Shown: positions 25,396 to 34,966, numbered from the stretch's first letter. The stretch: 38,184 nucleotides of DNA from Parcubacteria group bacterium M6-OD1-1 (GCA_003056085.1 LSNK01000005.1:74122-112305), one strand, 5' to 3'. A program made the numbers and translations. Notes: generated by a model from the letters alone, not told the origin.

Positions 25396-28300
25396 ATGGA
25401 CAAGAAAAATAACAAATCAAAAATAGCTCAAATGGAGGAGGATGTTTTGAGGTTTTGGAAAGACACAGATACATTCAGTAAGAGTTTAAAAAAAACAAAA
25501 AAAGGGAAACCTTTTGTTTTTTATGAAGGACCTCCAACAGCAAATGGAAGGCCGGGAATTCATCATGTTATTGCAAGGTGTTTTAAAGATATTTTTTTAA
25601 GGTACAAGTCAATGAACGGATTTTATGTTGAGAGAAAGGCAGGTTGGGACACTCATGGGCTTCCTGTTGAACTTGAGGTTGAAAAAAGACTTGGTATAAA
25701 GTCAAAACCGGAAATTGAAAAGTACGGAATAGAAAAATTTAATAAAGAATGCAAGAAGTCGGTTTGGACGTATAAAGACGAGTGGGAAAAAATGACGGAC
25801 AGAATGGGTTATTGGTTGGATATGGAAAATCCGTATGTGACGTATAAGTCTGACTATATGGAAACTCTTTGGTGGATTATCAAACAATTTTCAAATAAAA
25901 AACTTTTAACGGAAGATTATAAAGTTATACCTTTTTGTACTCGTTGTGGAACGGGCTTATCTTCTCATGAAGTGGCGCAGGGATATAAAACAATAAAGGA
26001 CAGGTCTGTATATGTGAAATTTAAATTTAAATTTCACAAAAATAAATTAGAAGATAAAGGTTTAAGCGAATATTTTTTGGTTTGGACAACAACCCCGTGG
26101 ACATTGCCTGCTAATGTAGCTCTTGCTGTAAATAAAGATCTTTTGTACGCAAGAGTAAAAGTAGAGAATGAAATTTTAATAATAGCAAAAGACAGAGTTA
26201 AAGATGTTTTGGGGGATGATGTCTATGTTTTGGGCTATATAAAAGGGAAGGATTTAGTCGGGCTTTTTTATGAACAGCTGCTTAGTTTTGCAACTCCAAA
26301 AGAAGATAAAAATGTTTTTTGTGTAGTTGAGGATGATTTTGTTTCTGCGTCCGATGGTTCCGGAGTTGTTCATATAGCGCCTGCTTACGGAGAGGATGAT
26401 ATGCGAGTGGCAAAGAAAAATAATTTGCCGGTTCTTAATGTTGTTAAAGAAACAGGAGAATTTAAAGACGAGGTGTATTTATGGAAAGATAAATTTGTTA
26501 AAGATACAGATATTGAAATAATTAAATTTTTGGAGGAAGAGGGAAAATTATTTAAAACTGAACTTTACGAACACGAGTATCCTTTTTGTTGGAGGTGTAA
26601 AACACCGCTTATTTATTTTGCAAGAAAATCATGGTTTGTAACAACAACTAAAGTTAAAAAAGAGATATTAGAAAATAATAAAACAGTTAACTGGGTTCCT
26701 TCTCATATAAAAGATGGAAGATTTGGAGAATGGTTAAAAGACAACAAAGACTGGGCTTTTTCAAGAGATAGATACTGGGGCACTCCTTTACCTGTTTGGA
26801 AATGTGAAAGTTGCGGGGAAAATGAAGTTTTAGGTTCTATTTCTGACATCTTAAAAAAGAGCAAGTTTAACAACCGGTATTTTATTATGCGTCATGGCGG
26901 AGCGGAATTTAATACAAAAGATATAATCGCGTCTTCAAATAAACATAAAAATAAATTAACAAAGAAAGGAATTTTTGATGTTAAAAAATCAGCGGAAAAA
27001 TTAAAAGATGTGGATGTTATCATTACTTCTCCTTTTGACAGAACTTTCAACACGGCGGAAATTATTGCAAAAGAGTTCGGTATTAAGAAAACAAATGTTA
27101 TAAAAGAGCCTTTGATTTCGGAGATAAACACAGGAGTTTTTGATGGTTGTCCGGTAAAAGATTATCATGCATTTTTTAATGAAGGAAAAGCTCCAAAAGG
27201 ATATAAAGAATATTTAAATTCTTTATTGCTCAAATTTGAGAAAAAACCTAAAAAGGGAGAAAATTTGAGAAATCTCAAAAAGCGTATGGTTCGCGCTGTT
27301 TTAAAAATAGAAAAAAAATACAAAGGAAAAAATATTCTCATAATAAGCCATGAGTATCCTTTATGGATATTAGAAACCGCTCTCATGGGGCTTAGCAACG
27401 AAGCGTCAGCAAAAAGAAAGGCAAAGATGAAGTCTCCCGATTATATAAAAACAGCAGAAGTTAGAAAAATAAAAACAGGCAAGCCTCCTTTAAACAAAGA
27501 TGGAGATTTAGACCTGCACAGACCGTATGTTGATGAAATAAAAATTGATTGCAAAAAATGTAAAAGTGAAATGACAAGAGTTCCAGAGGTTTGCGATGTT
27601 TGGTTTGACTCAGGTGCTATGCCGTTTGCGCAACTTCACTATCCTTTTGAAAATAAAAATAAAATAGATAAAAAAGAATTTTTCCCCGCAGATTATATTT
27701 CTGAAGCGGTGGATCAAACCAGAGGCTGGTTTTATACTTTACTTGCAATATCAACATTGCTTGGCTTTGAAGCGCCATACAAAAATGTTGTATCTTTGGG
27801 TCATATTTTAGATAAAAAAGGAAAAAAAATGTCCAAGTCTTTGGGTAATATTGTAAGCCCATGGGATGTTGCAGATAAGTACGGCATGGATGCTGTAAGA
27901 TGGTATTTTTATATAGCAAATTCTCCCGGTGAGCCAAAGAAATTTGATGAAAAAGATCTTGCCGGGTATCAAAGAAAACACATAATGGCTCTTTTAAATA
28001 CATTTAATTTTATTGGTTCATATATTGATTTAAATGAGGGGAAAAATAAAAAACAAGAATCCAAAAATATTTTAGATAAGTGGATTATATCAAGGTTAAA
28101 CGAGCTTGTTTTTACTGCAACTGATTATATGGAAAAATACAATCCTCAGTTTGCGGCAAGAGAGATAGCTTTGTTTGTTGATGATTTAACAAATTGGTAC
28201 ATCAGGAGGTCAAGAAGAAGGTTTCAATACAAAGAGGAGAATAGTAAGGATTTTATCCAAGCAAAAGATACTCTGCTTTTTGTTTTTTCCGAACTGCTTA

Positions 28301-28914
28301 AATTAACCGCTCCTTTTACACCATTTGTTGCAGATCATCTTTGGTTAAAGCTTTTAAATAAAAAGTCTGTACATTTGGAGGACTATCCAAAAATAAACAA
28401 AAAAAAGATTAACAAGAAAATATTGGAAAATATGAAAGAAGCAAGAAGTTTTGTTTCTGACGCACTCAAAAAAAGAGCAAAAGCCGGGATAAAAGTAAGA
28501 CAACCATTGCAAGAATTAAGAATTAAAAATCAAAAATTAAGCAAAGACTTTTTAGAATTAATAAAAGATGAAGTAAATGTAAAAAAGGTAATTCTTGATA
28601 AAAATATTAAAGAAAGTGTTAAACTTGATGTAAAAATCACAAAAGAACTAAAAGAAGAAGGCATGATGAGAGATTTAATAAGAAATATTCAGGGAGAAAG
28701 AAAAAATAAGGGACTCGTAAAAAGTGATTATATAAAAATTGAATTTGCGGAAACATCTTTTATTTCTAATCTTATAAAAAAATATAATAATCAAATAAAA
28801 TCAGAAACCGTTACAGAAAAAATAGAAATTATTTCAAAAAAAGAAGATATGACAGAAGCAAAAATAGGAGAAGAGATTGTTATGTTTAAAATAAGCGTCA
28901 AAAATACAAAGTAA
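25396..28914 (+). CDS. ileS: Isoleucyl-tRNA synthetase with inserted histidine-phosphatase domain
   Basis: PFVFYEGPPTANGRPGIHHVIAR, AGWDTHGLPVELEVEKRLG, TTPWTLPANVAL, DVWFDSGAMPFAQLHYPFE, KKMSKSLGNIVSP. Insert at about aa 486-700. Confidence 0.97.
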   Translation: MDKKNNKSKIAQMEEDVLRFWKDTDTFSKSLKKTKKGKPFVFYEGPPTANGRPGIHHVIARCFKDIFLRYKSMNGFYVERKAGWDTHGLPVELEVEKRLGIKSKPEIEKYGIEKFNKECKKSVWTYKDEWEKMTDRMGYWLDMENPYVTYKSDYMETLWWIIKQFSNKKLLTEDYKVIPFCTRCGTGLSSHEVAQGYKTIKDRSVYVKFKFKFHKNKLEDKGLSEYFLVWTTTPWTLPANVALAVNKDLLYARVKVENEILIIAKDRVKDVLGDDVYVLGYIKGKDLVGLFYEQLLSFATPKEDKNVFCVVEDDFVSASDGSGVVHIAPAYGEDDMRVAKKNNLPVLNVVKETGEFKDEVYLWKDKFVKDTDIEIIKFLEEEGKLFKTELYEHEYPFCWRCKTPLIYFARKSWFVTTTKVKKEILENNKTVNWVPSHIKDGRFGEWLKDNKDWAFSRDRYWGTPLPVWKCESCGENEVLGSISDILKKSKFNNRYFIMRHGGAEFNTKDIIASSNKHKNKLTKKGIFDVKKSAEKLKDVDVIITSPFDRTFNTAEIIAKEFGIKKTNVIKEPLISEINTGVFDGCPVKDYHAFFNEGKAPKGYKEYLNSLLLKFEKKPKKGENLRNLKKRMVRAVLKIEKKYKGKNILIISHEYPLWILETALMGLSNEASAKRKAKMKSPDYIKTAEVRKIKTGKPPLNKDGDLDLHRPYVDEIKIDCKKCKSEMTRVPEVCDVWFDSGAMPFAQLHYPFENKNKIDKKEFFPADYISEAVDQTRGWFYTLLAISTLLGFEAPYKNVVSLGHILDKKGKKMSKSLGNIVSPWDVADKYGMDAVRWYFYIANSPGEPKKFDEKDLAGYQRKHIMALLNTFNFIGSYIDLNEGKNKKQESKNILDKWIISRLNELVFTATDYMEKYNPQFAAREIALFVDDLTNWYIRRSRRRFQYKEENSKDFIQAKDTLLFVFSELLKLTAPFTPFVADHLWLKLLNKKSVHLEDYPKINKKKINKKILENMKEARSFVSDALKKRAKAGIKVRQPLQELRIKNQKLSKDFLELIKDEVNVKKVILDKNIKESVKLDVKITKELKEEGMMRDLIRNIQGERKNKGLVKSDYIKIEFAETSFISNLIKKYNNQIKSETVTEKIEIISKKEDMTEAKIGEEIVMFKISVKNTK
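26851..27510 (+). other. Histidine-phosphatase (phosphoglycerate mutase-like) domain embedded in IleRS
   Basis: R499-H500-G (FIMRHGG), S545-PFDR549-TFNTA, E576-INTGVFDG, IIS-H652-E. Flanked by canonical IleRS segments VWKCESCGENEVLGSISDI and DLHRPYVDEIKIDCKKC. Confidence 0.85.
28511..28545. repeat. In-frame heptad array in ileS: AAGAATT AAGAATT AAAAATC AAAAATT AAGCAAA
   Basis: Five consecutive related 7-mers encoding LRIKNQKLSK. Confidence 0.65.
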
Positions 28915-28996
28915 CGAAAAACACAAGTGTTAGAATTAGGATTTTATAACTTATAACCTAATTGCTAAAACTTACATTGAATTTTTAACTTTTAAG

Positions 28997-29551
28997 ATGT
29001 ATTTAACCTGCGGAATTATCATAAAAAAGCAAGATAAGGGAGAAAATGACAAACTCATAACTCTTTTTACAAAAGATTATGGAAAGATTACTTTGATTGC
29101 AAAAAGCGTGAGAAAAAACAAATCAAAGCTTTCCGGTCATCTCAATCTTTTTTCTTTTTCTGAAGTTGGATTTGTTTTAGGAAGAGGTTTTAAGGTTTTA
29201 ACATCCGCTATTGAAGTAAATAGCTTTTCTTCGGTTAAAAATAATCCAAATAAGTTAAAAATTACAGATTATATATCAAGTCTAATTTTTAAGTATACGC
29301 AATCAGAAGAAAAAGATGAGAAAATATTTAATTTGATTTTATTGGCAATTTCATATCTTGATGGAAAAGAATTTTCAGAATTAAAATTAGAATATCTATC
29401 AAGGTATTTTGAATATAGATTTTTATCTATTTTAGGATATCAGCCAAACGAAAAAGAGGTTGTAGATTTTATCTCTTTGAGGACGACAAATAGAGAATCT
29501 CTTAGAAAAATTAAGTTGGTTTTTTTGAGATATTTTGAAAGTATACTATAA
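28997..29551 (+). CDS. recO: DNA repair protein RecO (short form)
   Basis: GIIIKKQDKGENDKLITLFTKDYGKITLIAKSVRKNKSKLSGHLNLFSFSEV. Confidence 0.85.
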   Translation: MYLTCGIIIKKQDKGENDKLITLFTKDYGKITLIAKSVRKNKSKLSGHLNLFSFSEVGFVLGRGFKVLTSAIEVNSFSSVKNNPNKLKITDYISSLIFKYTQSEEKDEKIFNLILLAISYLDGKEFSELKLEYLSRYFEYRFLSILGYQPNEKEVVDFISLRTTNRESLRKIKLVFLRYFESIL

Positions 29552-29584
29552 TAAAGAGTCAAGAATAAAGAATTAGGATTAAGC
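29550..29584. repeat. Degenerate heptad array: AATAAAG AGTCAAG AATAAAG AATTAGG ATTAAGC
   Basis: Read directly between recO and the DUF11-like gene. Confidence 0.6.
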
Positions 29585-29634
29585 ATTTTTTACAGATATT
29601 TTATTCTTACTTCTTTGTTTATAGCTTATATTTT

Positions 29635-31515
29635 ATGAAAAAAAATGATTTAGAAAAATTAGAAAAAAAAGTTCTAAGCAAAAAATGGGGTCAAAAAAAA
29701 CAAATACCGGATTATGAGGTTTACAGAGAAGAGGATCAGGTGGCGAAGAAATTAGGTTGGCAGGAAAGAGGAGGTAAGAGAATTGGAGTAAAAAAGGCAA
29801 AAATTTCAAAAATATTTTGGTTCTTTTTGTTTTCTTTGGCTTTTACCGCATTTTTATATTTTTATTATTTTTCATCCCCAGTTTTTGATTCAAAAAGTGT
29901 AAAAATGTATATCAATGGTCCAAGAAGCGTGACATCAGGAGAGCTTGTTTCTTACAAGGTTGCGTATCGCAACGAATCAAATGTTGTTTTAAAAAATGTC
30001 AATATTGCATTTGAGTGGCCTGCCGGTTCTATTTTTGAAGGAACCGAATATTTTGAACCTGTAAAAATTGAAAAAAAAGCGGGAGTATTGATGCCTAATC
30101 AGGAAAAAACATGGATACTTCAAGGAAGAGTATATGGAGAAAAAAATTCAACAAAAAAAGTAAAAGTTAATTTAACATATACCCCGGCAGAATTTAACAG
30201 GTCATATAATATATCCAATGACTTTGAGGTTAGTGTTGAGGCGGTTCCTATATTTTTAAATTCCACACTTCCAAGTCAAGTTGTTGCCGGTAAGGATACT
30301 GAAATTAAAATAGAGTACATAAATCAATCAGATGCATCTTTTTCTAATATGGAGGTTAGGGTGGAGTATCCTGCCGGTTTTGAGTTTATTTCAAGTGATC
30401 CAAATCCAGCGGAATCAAATAATGTATGGCAGCTTGGTACGGTTTTGGGTAATGAAAGCGGAGTTATTTTATTAAAGGGAAAATTTAAAGGAGCTGATGG
30501 CGAAAATCAAACCCTCTCTTTTGATATTGGACAAGCAGAGCCTAATGGAAAAGGATTTTATTCTATTGCAAATTCAATAGCGGAAACGCAAATATCTTCT
30601 TCCGCATTATTGGTTTTTCAAACTGTGAACGATTCTCGTGATCCTTCCGCAGATTTAGGAGATGTTTTAAGATACAAAATAAGTTATAAAAATACAACAG
30701 ACACACAAATTTCAAATGTTATAATTCTTGCTCAAATAGAAGATAGTCTTGTTGATCTTAAAACATTAAATATTCCTTGGGGGTCTTTTGACGGAAGAAC
30801 AAATTCTATTATTTGGAATCAATCCGGAGTTCCTGAGCTTTCGATTTTAGATCCGAAAGAAGAGGGCTTTGTGACTTTTTCCGTAAAAATTAATTCAAAC
30901 TTTACTCCAAGATCAGTTTCAGATAAGAATTTAAAAATAAGATCATCAGTTCAAATAGCGTCAGGGTCCATACCGGAAACATTAGAAGGCTTGCCGACCG
31001 AAGATGAGGATGTAATTGATGTTAAATTGAATACAACTTTAGGATTTAATGTTTCCGGTTATTATAAAGATGGACCTATACAAAATACCGGTCCGTTGCC
31101 TCCGAAGGTTGGATTTGAAACAACATATGCTATTTCTTGGCAAATAGTAAATACCACAAATGATGTAAAAAATGCAGTTGTAACGGCATCTGTTCCTCCA
31201 AATGTAAAATGGACCGGAGTTATTGATCCGAAAGACACTGATATAACTTTTGATCAGGAAAAAGGCTCAATAACTTGGAAGCCGGGTATTGTTTTTGCAG
31301 GCTCCGGATTTGTGATTCCTTCTCAAAGAGTCGATTTTCAATTGTCATTTTTACCCGCTTTGGTTCATTTTGGTCAACCGTTTAAGTTAATTTCTGAATC
31401 TACTTTATCCGGCATAGATATGTTTACAGGCAAAGAATTTAAAAAAACAACTACAAAAGTAGACTCTTCTTTGAAAGGGGCTATTAAGTCGGGCGAAGCA
31501 AGAGTTACCAGGTAA
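29635..31515 (+). CDS. Membrane-anchored surface protein with DUF11-like repeats
   Basis: Basic N-tail, one TM (IFWFFLFSLAFTAFLYFYYFSS), repeated YKVAYRNESNVVLKNV / IKIEYINQSDASFSNMEV / YKISYKNTTDTQISNV modules. Confidence 0.75.
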   Translation: MKKNDLEKLEKKVLSKKWGQKKQIPDYEVYREEDQVAKKLGWQERGGKRIGVKKAKISKIFWFFLFSLAFTAFLYFYYFSSPVFDSKSVKMYINGPRSVTSGELVSYKVAYRNESNVVLKNVNIAFEWPAGSIFEGTEYFEPVKIEKKAGVLMPNQEKTWILQGRVYGEKNSTKKVKVNLTYTPAEFNRSYNISNDFEVSVEAVPIFLNSTLPSQVVAGKDTEIKIEYINQSDASFSNMEVRVEYPAGFEFISSDPNPAESNNVWQLGTVLGNESGVILLKGKFKGADGENQTLSFDIGQAEPNGKGFYSIANSIAETQISSSALLVFQTVNDSRDPSADLGDVLRYKISYKNTTDTQISNVIILAQIEDSLVDLKTLNIPWGSFDGRTNSIIWNQSGVPELSILDPKEEGFVTFSVKINSNFTPRSVSDKNLKIRSSVQIASGSIPETLEGLPTEDEDVIDVKLNTTLGFNVSGYYKDGPIQNTGPLPPKVGFETTYAISWQIVNTTNDVKNAVVTASVPPNVKWTGVIDPKDTDITFDQEKGSITWKPGIVFAGSGFVIPSQRVDFQLSFLPALVHFGQPFKLISESTLSGIDMFTGKEFKKTTTKVDSSLKGAIKSGEARVTR

Positions 31516-31555
31516 AAATAAATAATTTAGCCTTTTTTAAGGGTTTGTTACAGAT

Positions 31556-32824
31556 ATGTTCAAAAAAGAAAAATTAAAAAATAATATCAGATTGATTACC
31601 GCTCCTACAAAAGGAACAAAAACTATAACAGTTTTAGTTTTTATCGGGACGGGTTCAAAATATGAAACAAAAAATATTTCCGGAATATCGCATTTTTTAG
31701 AACATATGATGTTTAAAGGAACTAAAAAAAGAAAAGACAAAAAAGCAATCTCAGAAGAATTAGACAGTGTCGGCGCTGAGTACAATGCATTTACAGGGAG
31801 TGAGTATACCGGATATTATGTAAAGTCAGATTATTCCAATTTGGAGCTTGCATTAGATGTGGTTTCTGACATACTTATAAATTCAAGACTTGACACTAAA
31901 GATATTAAAAAGGAAAAAGGGGTAGTTATTGAGGAGATAAATATGTATAGGGATAATCCGATGCGTCAAGTTGCGCAAAATATTGAGCATTTGCTTTATA
32001 AAGATCAGCCGGCGGGTTGGGATATAGCTGGAACCAAAAAAACAGTTTTATCTTATACAAAAAAAGATGTAGCGGATTATTTTAGATTACAATACACTGC
32101 AAAAAATACGGTTGTTTGTGTGGCGGGAAATTTTGATAATAAAAAAATAAAAAATCAGGTCAGTAAGTATTTTTCATCTATAAATATTGGAAGTCCCAAA
32201 GAAAAAGAAAAGGTGGTGGAGCACCAGAAAAATCCCGAGAGTTTTATTGAATACAAAAAAACAGATCAAACACATTTAATTTTTGCTTTTCGTTCGTTTT
32301 TTTCTTTGCATTCAGAAAAAAAATTTCCACTTATGCTTTTAGCAAATATATTAGGAGGAAATATGTCATCTCGAATGTTTATAAATATAAGAGAGAAGCA
32401 GGGATTGGCTTATTACATAAGCTCAGGAGCTGATCTTAGCACTGATACGGGTTATTTGTACATTAGGTCGGGGGTAGACAACAAAAGAGTTCACGGAGCA
32501 ATCAAAGGCATATTAAAAGAGTTGAAAAAAGTAAAACAAAAAGGCGTTACAGCATCGGAGCTTAAAAAAGCCAAAGAATATTTTAAGGGAAAAACTATTA
32601 TGGATTTAGAATCTTCTGATGAGTTAGCGGAATTTTTAGGTTCCCAAGAAATTTTAACAGGAAATGTTTTATCTCAAGATGAGCTTATAAAAAAAATCAA
32701 TTCAGTTAAACTATCCGATGTTAATTTGCTTGCAAAAGATATTTTTAAAAATGAAAATTTAAATTTAGCTCTTATAGGGCCATTTAAAAATAAGAAAGAA
32801 TTTGATGATTTATTAAGAGTTTAA
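31556..32824 (+). CDS. M16 family zinc peptidase
   Basis: GISHFLEHMMFKGTKKR (HxxEH), EEINMYRDNPMRQV, GNMSSRMFINIREKQGLAYYISS. Confidence 0.93.
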   Translation: MFKKEKLKNNIRLITAPTKGTKTITVLVFIGTGSKYETKNISGISHFLEHMMFKGTKKRKDKKAISEELDSVGAEYNAFTGSEYTGYYVKSDYSNLELALDVVSDILINSRLDTKDIKKEKGVVIEEINMYRDNPMRQVAQNIEHLLYKDQPAGWDIAGTKKTVLSYTKKDVADYFRLQYTAKNTVVCVAGNFDNKKIKNQVSKYFSSINIGSPKEKEKVVEHQKNPESFIEYKKTDQTHLIFAFRSFFSLHSEKKFPLMLLANILGGNMSSRMFINIREKQGLAYYISSGADLSTDTGYLYIRSGVDNKRVHGAIKGILKELKKVKQKGVTASELKKAKEYFKGKTIMDLESSDELAEFLGSQEILTGNVLSQDELIKKINSVKLSDVNLLAKDIFKNENLNLALIGPFKNKKEFDDLLRV

Positions 32825-32949
32825 TAACTTTATTTTTTGGTAAAATATATAATATTTAAATAATTTTAAAAATTTAGTTTTCAGTGAGATTTTTTAAAAT
32901 TTTAATTTTATGATATTATTATTTATACTGTGTAATTAAATTAGATTTT

Positions 32950-34326
32950 ATGATTAAATTGAAGTTTTGTGGTGGTGTAGCGGGGTCTGTGACAGGTGCT
33001 TGTTACTTAATAGAAACCAATAATACAAAGATATTAGTTGATTGCGGAATGTTTCAGGGTTCTCGTTTTTCTGAGTTTTCCAATTCAGATCCTTTTCCAT
33101 TTAATCCAAAAGATGTCAGCGCTGTCATTGTGACTCATGCTCACATAGACCATTCCGGGCGATTGCCCAAACTTGTAAGAGATGGCTTTGGAGGAAAACT
33201 TTATGGAACAGAGCCAACATTGGATTTTGCGCACACGCTTTTAAATGATTCTGAACATGTTATAAAGGAGGAGGCAAAAAGAGAAGGTTTGCAGCCTTTC
33301 TATACTTTAAAAGATGTTGCAAAAACTTTTGAACTTACTAATCCAAAAAAATACAATGAAGAGGTAGTGGTTTCGGAAGATATAAGGTTTATTTTAAGAA
33401 ATGCAGGTCATATTTTAGGTTCTTCAATTGTTGAGCTTTTTGTAAAAAACAGCAAAGGAAAAGAGATAAAAATTGTATTTTCAGGGGACTTGGGAAATTA
33501 CCCGGCTCCTGTTATTGGTCAAACAGAATTTATAGATGATGCAGATTATGTTTTAGTGGAGTCGGCATACGGTGACAGGATTCACGAAACCACAAAAAAA
33601 AGAAAAGATATTTTGGAAGACGTAATAGAAGAAACCATCAACAAGGGAGGGGTTTTAATGATTCCCGCTTTTGCAACAGAAAGGACTCAAGAATTGCTTT
33701 ATGAATTAAACGAACTTGTTGAAAATGGAAGAATAGCGAGAGTTCCAATATTTTTAGATTCCCCGCTTGCTATTAAAATAACAGAAATTTACAAAAGACA
33801 TGAAAGTTATTTTGACAAAAAAACAAAACATCTCATAGAAACAGGAGATGATATTTTTAATTTTCCCGGTCTTAAATTTACATCCGACACGGAAGAATCA
33901 AAAGCGATAGTGCGTCATGAGGGCGCTAAGATAATAATCGCCGGATCAGGTATGTCAAACGGAGGAAGGATTGTTCATCATGAAATAAATTATCTTCCGG
34001 ATCCAAAAAACACTCTGTTAATTATCGGGTATCAAGTTAGAGGGTCTTTAGGCAGACGTTTGCTTGATGGTGAAAAGGAAGTGAGAATTTTAGGCCGTAA
34101 GGTTTTAGTGAGAGCAAAAATAATAAATATTGGAGGATATTCCGCTCACGCAGATCAAAAACAGCTTTTAAATTGGCTTTCTCCAATGCGTCATACGGCA
34201 AAAAGAATTTTTGTTGTTCAAGGAGAAGAGAAGGCAGCAGCAGCATTATCTCAACATATAAAAGATGAATTAGCCGCAGAATCCGAAGCGCCAATTATGA
34301 ACCAAGAAGTGTTTTTAGAAAGTTAA
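32950..34326 (+). CDS. Metallo-beta-lactamase/beta-CASP RNA-processing nuclease
   Basis: VTHAHIDHSGRLPKLV, IVFSGDLGNYPAPVIG, MIPAFATERTQELLYEL, IIAGSGMSNGGRIVHHEINYL, GGYSAHADQKQLLNWL. Confidence 0.93.
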   Translation: MIKLKFCGGVAGSVTGACYLIETNNTKILVDCGMFQGSRFSEFSNSDPFPFNPKDVSAVIVTHAHIDHSGRLPKLVRDGFGGKLYGTEPTLDFAHTLLNDSEHVIKEEAKREGLQPFYTLKDVAKTFELTNPKKYNEEVVVSEDIRFILRNAGHILGSSIVELFVKNSKGKEIKIVFSGDLGNYPAPVIGQTEFIDDADYVLVESAYGDRIHETTKKRKDILEDVIEETINKGGVLMIPAFATERTQELLYELNELVENGRIARVPIFLDSPLAIKITEIYKRHESYFDKKTKHLIETGDDIFNFPGLKFTSDTEESKAIVRHEGAKIIIAGSGMSNGGRIVHHEINYLPDPKNTLLIIGYQVRGSLGRRLLDGEKEVRILGRKVLVRAKIINIGGYSAHADQKQLLNWLSPMRHTAKRIFVVQGEEKAAAALSQHIKDELAAESEAPIMNQEVFLES

Positions 34327-34366
34327 TTTTTTAGATTTATTAGCAATATTAAATAAATACAAAGTT

Positions 34367-34966
34367 ATGGAAAATACACACAAGACGCATGATTTGGAGA
34401 AATCATCATTAAAATATAAAATTTGTATTTCGGGGGCTGCAAAGTCAAATCTCTGTGCTGAAAATGCTCTTGAAATGTCGGAAGAACTCGGCAGAGAAAT
34501 TATCCGGCAAAATGGAGTTGTTGTTACAGGGGCGACATCAGGAATACCTTATTGGGCCGCAAAAGGAGCAAAAGAAGAGGGCGGCATATCAATAGGGATT
34601 TCACCGGCATCATCTGAAATAGCTCATATAAAATCATACAAGCTTCCCACGGATTATTTTGATTTAATAATATATACCGGCTTTGATTATTCCGGAAGAA
34701 ATCTTCTTTTGACAAGAGCCTCAGATGCTGTTATTACGGTTTGCGGAAGGATGGGTACTTTAAATGAATTTACGATTGCCTTTGAAGATAAAAAACCCCA
34801 AGGTGTTCTGTTGGGCAGCGGAGGAACAGCAGATCGCATAAAAGACTTGGTTGAAGAGATGCATAGAGGTCCCGGGAAGATTGTTTATGATTCTAACCCC
34901 AAAAAACTTATAGAAAAAGTTATTAAACTTATAGAAAAAGAAAAATCAGCAAATAATAAAGATTAA
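34367..34966 (+). CDS. LOG/TIGR00725-like Rossmann protein
   Basis: ICISGAAKSN, GVVVTGATSGIPYWAAKGAKEEGGISIGISPA, CGRMGTLNEFTIAFEDKKPQGVLLG. Confidence 0.75.
   Translation: MENTHKTHDLEKSSLKYKICISGAAKSNLCAENALEMSEELGREIIRQNGVVVTGATSGIPYWAAKGAKEEGGISIGISPASSEIAHIKSYKLPTDYFDLIIYTGFDYSGRNLLLTRASDAVITVCGRMGTLNEFTIAFEDKKPQGVLLGSGGTADRIKDLVEEMHRGPGKIVYDSNPKKLIEKVIKLIEKEKSANNKD

Noticed and set aside
28997-29551. Frameshifted or truncated recO, because the product is short and lacks a Cys4 zinc motif
   Set aside because: The frame ends cleanly with a plausible C-terminus and no continuing homology was seen in other frames; a short RecO form is simpler.
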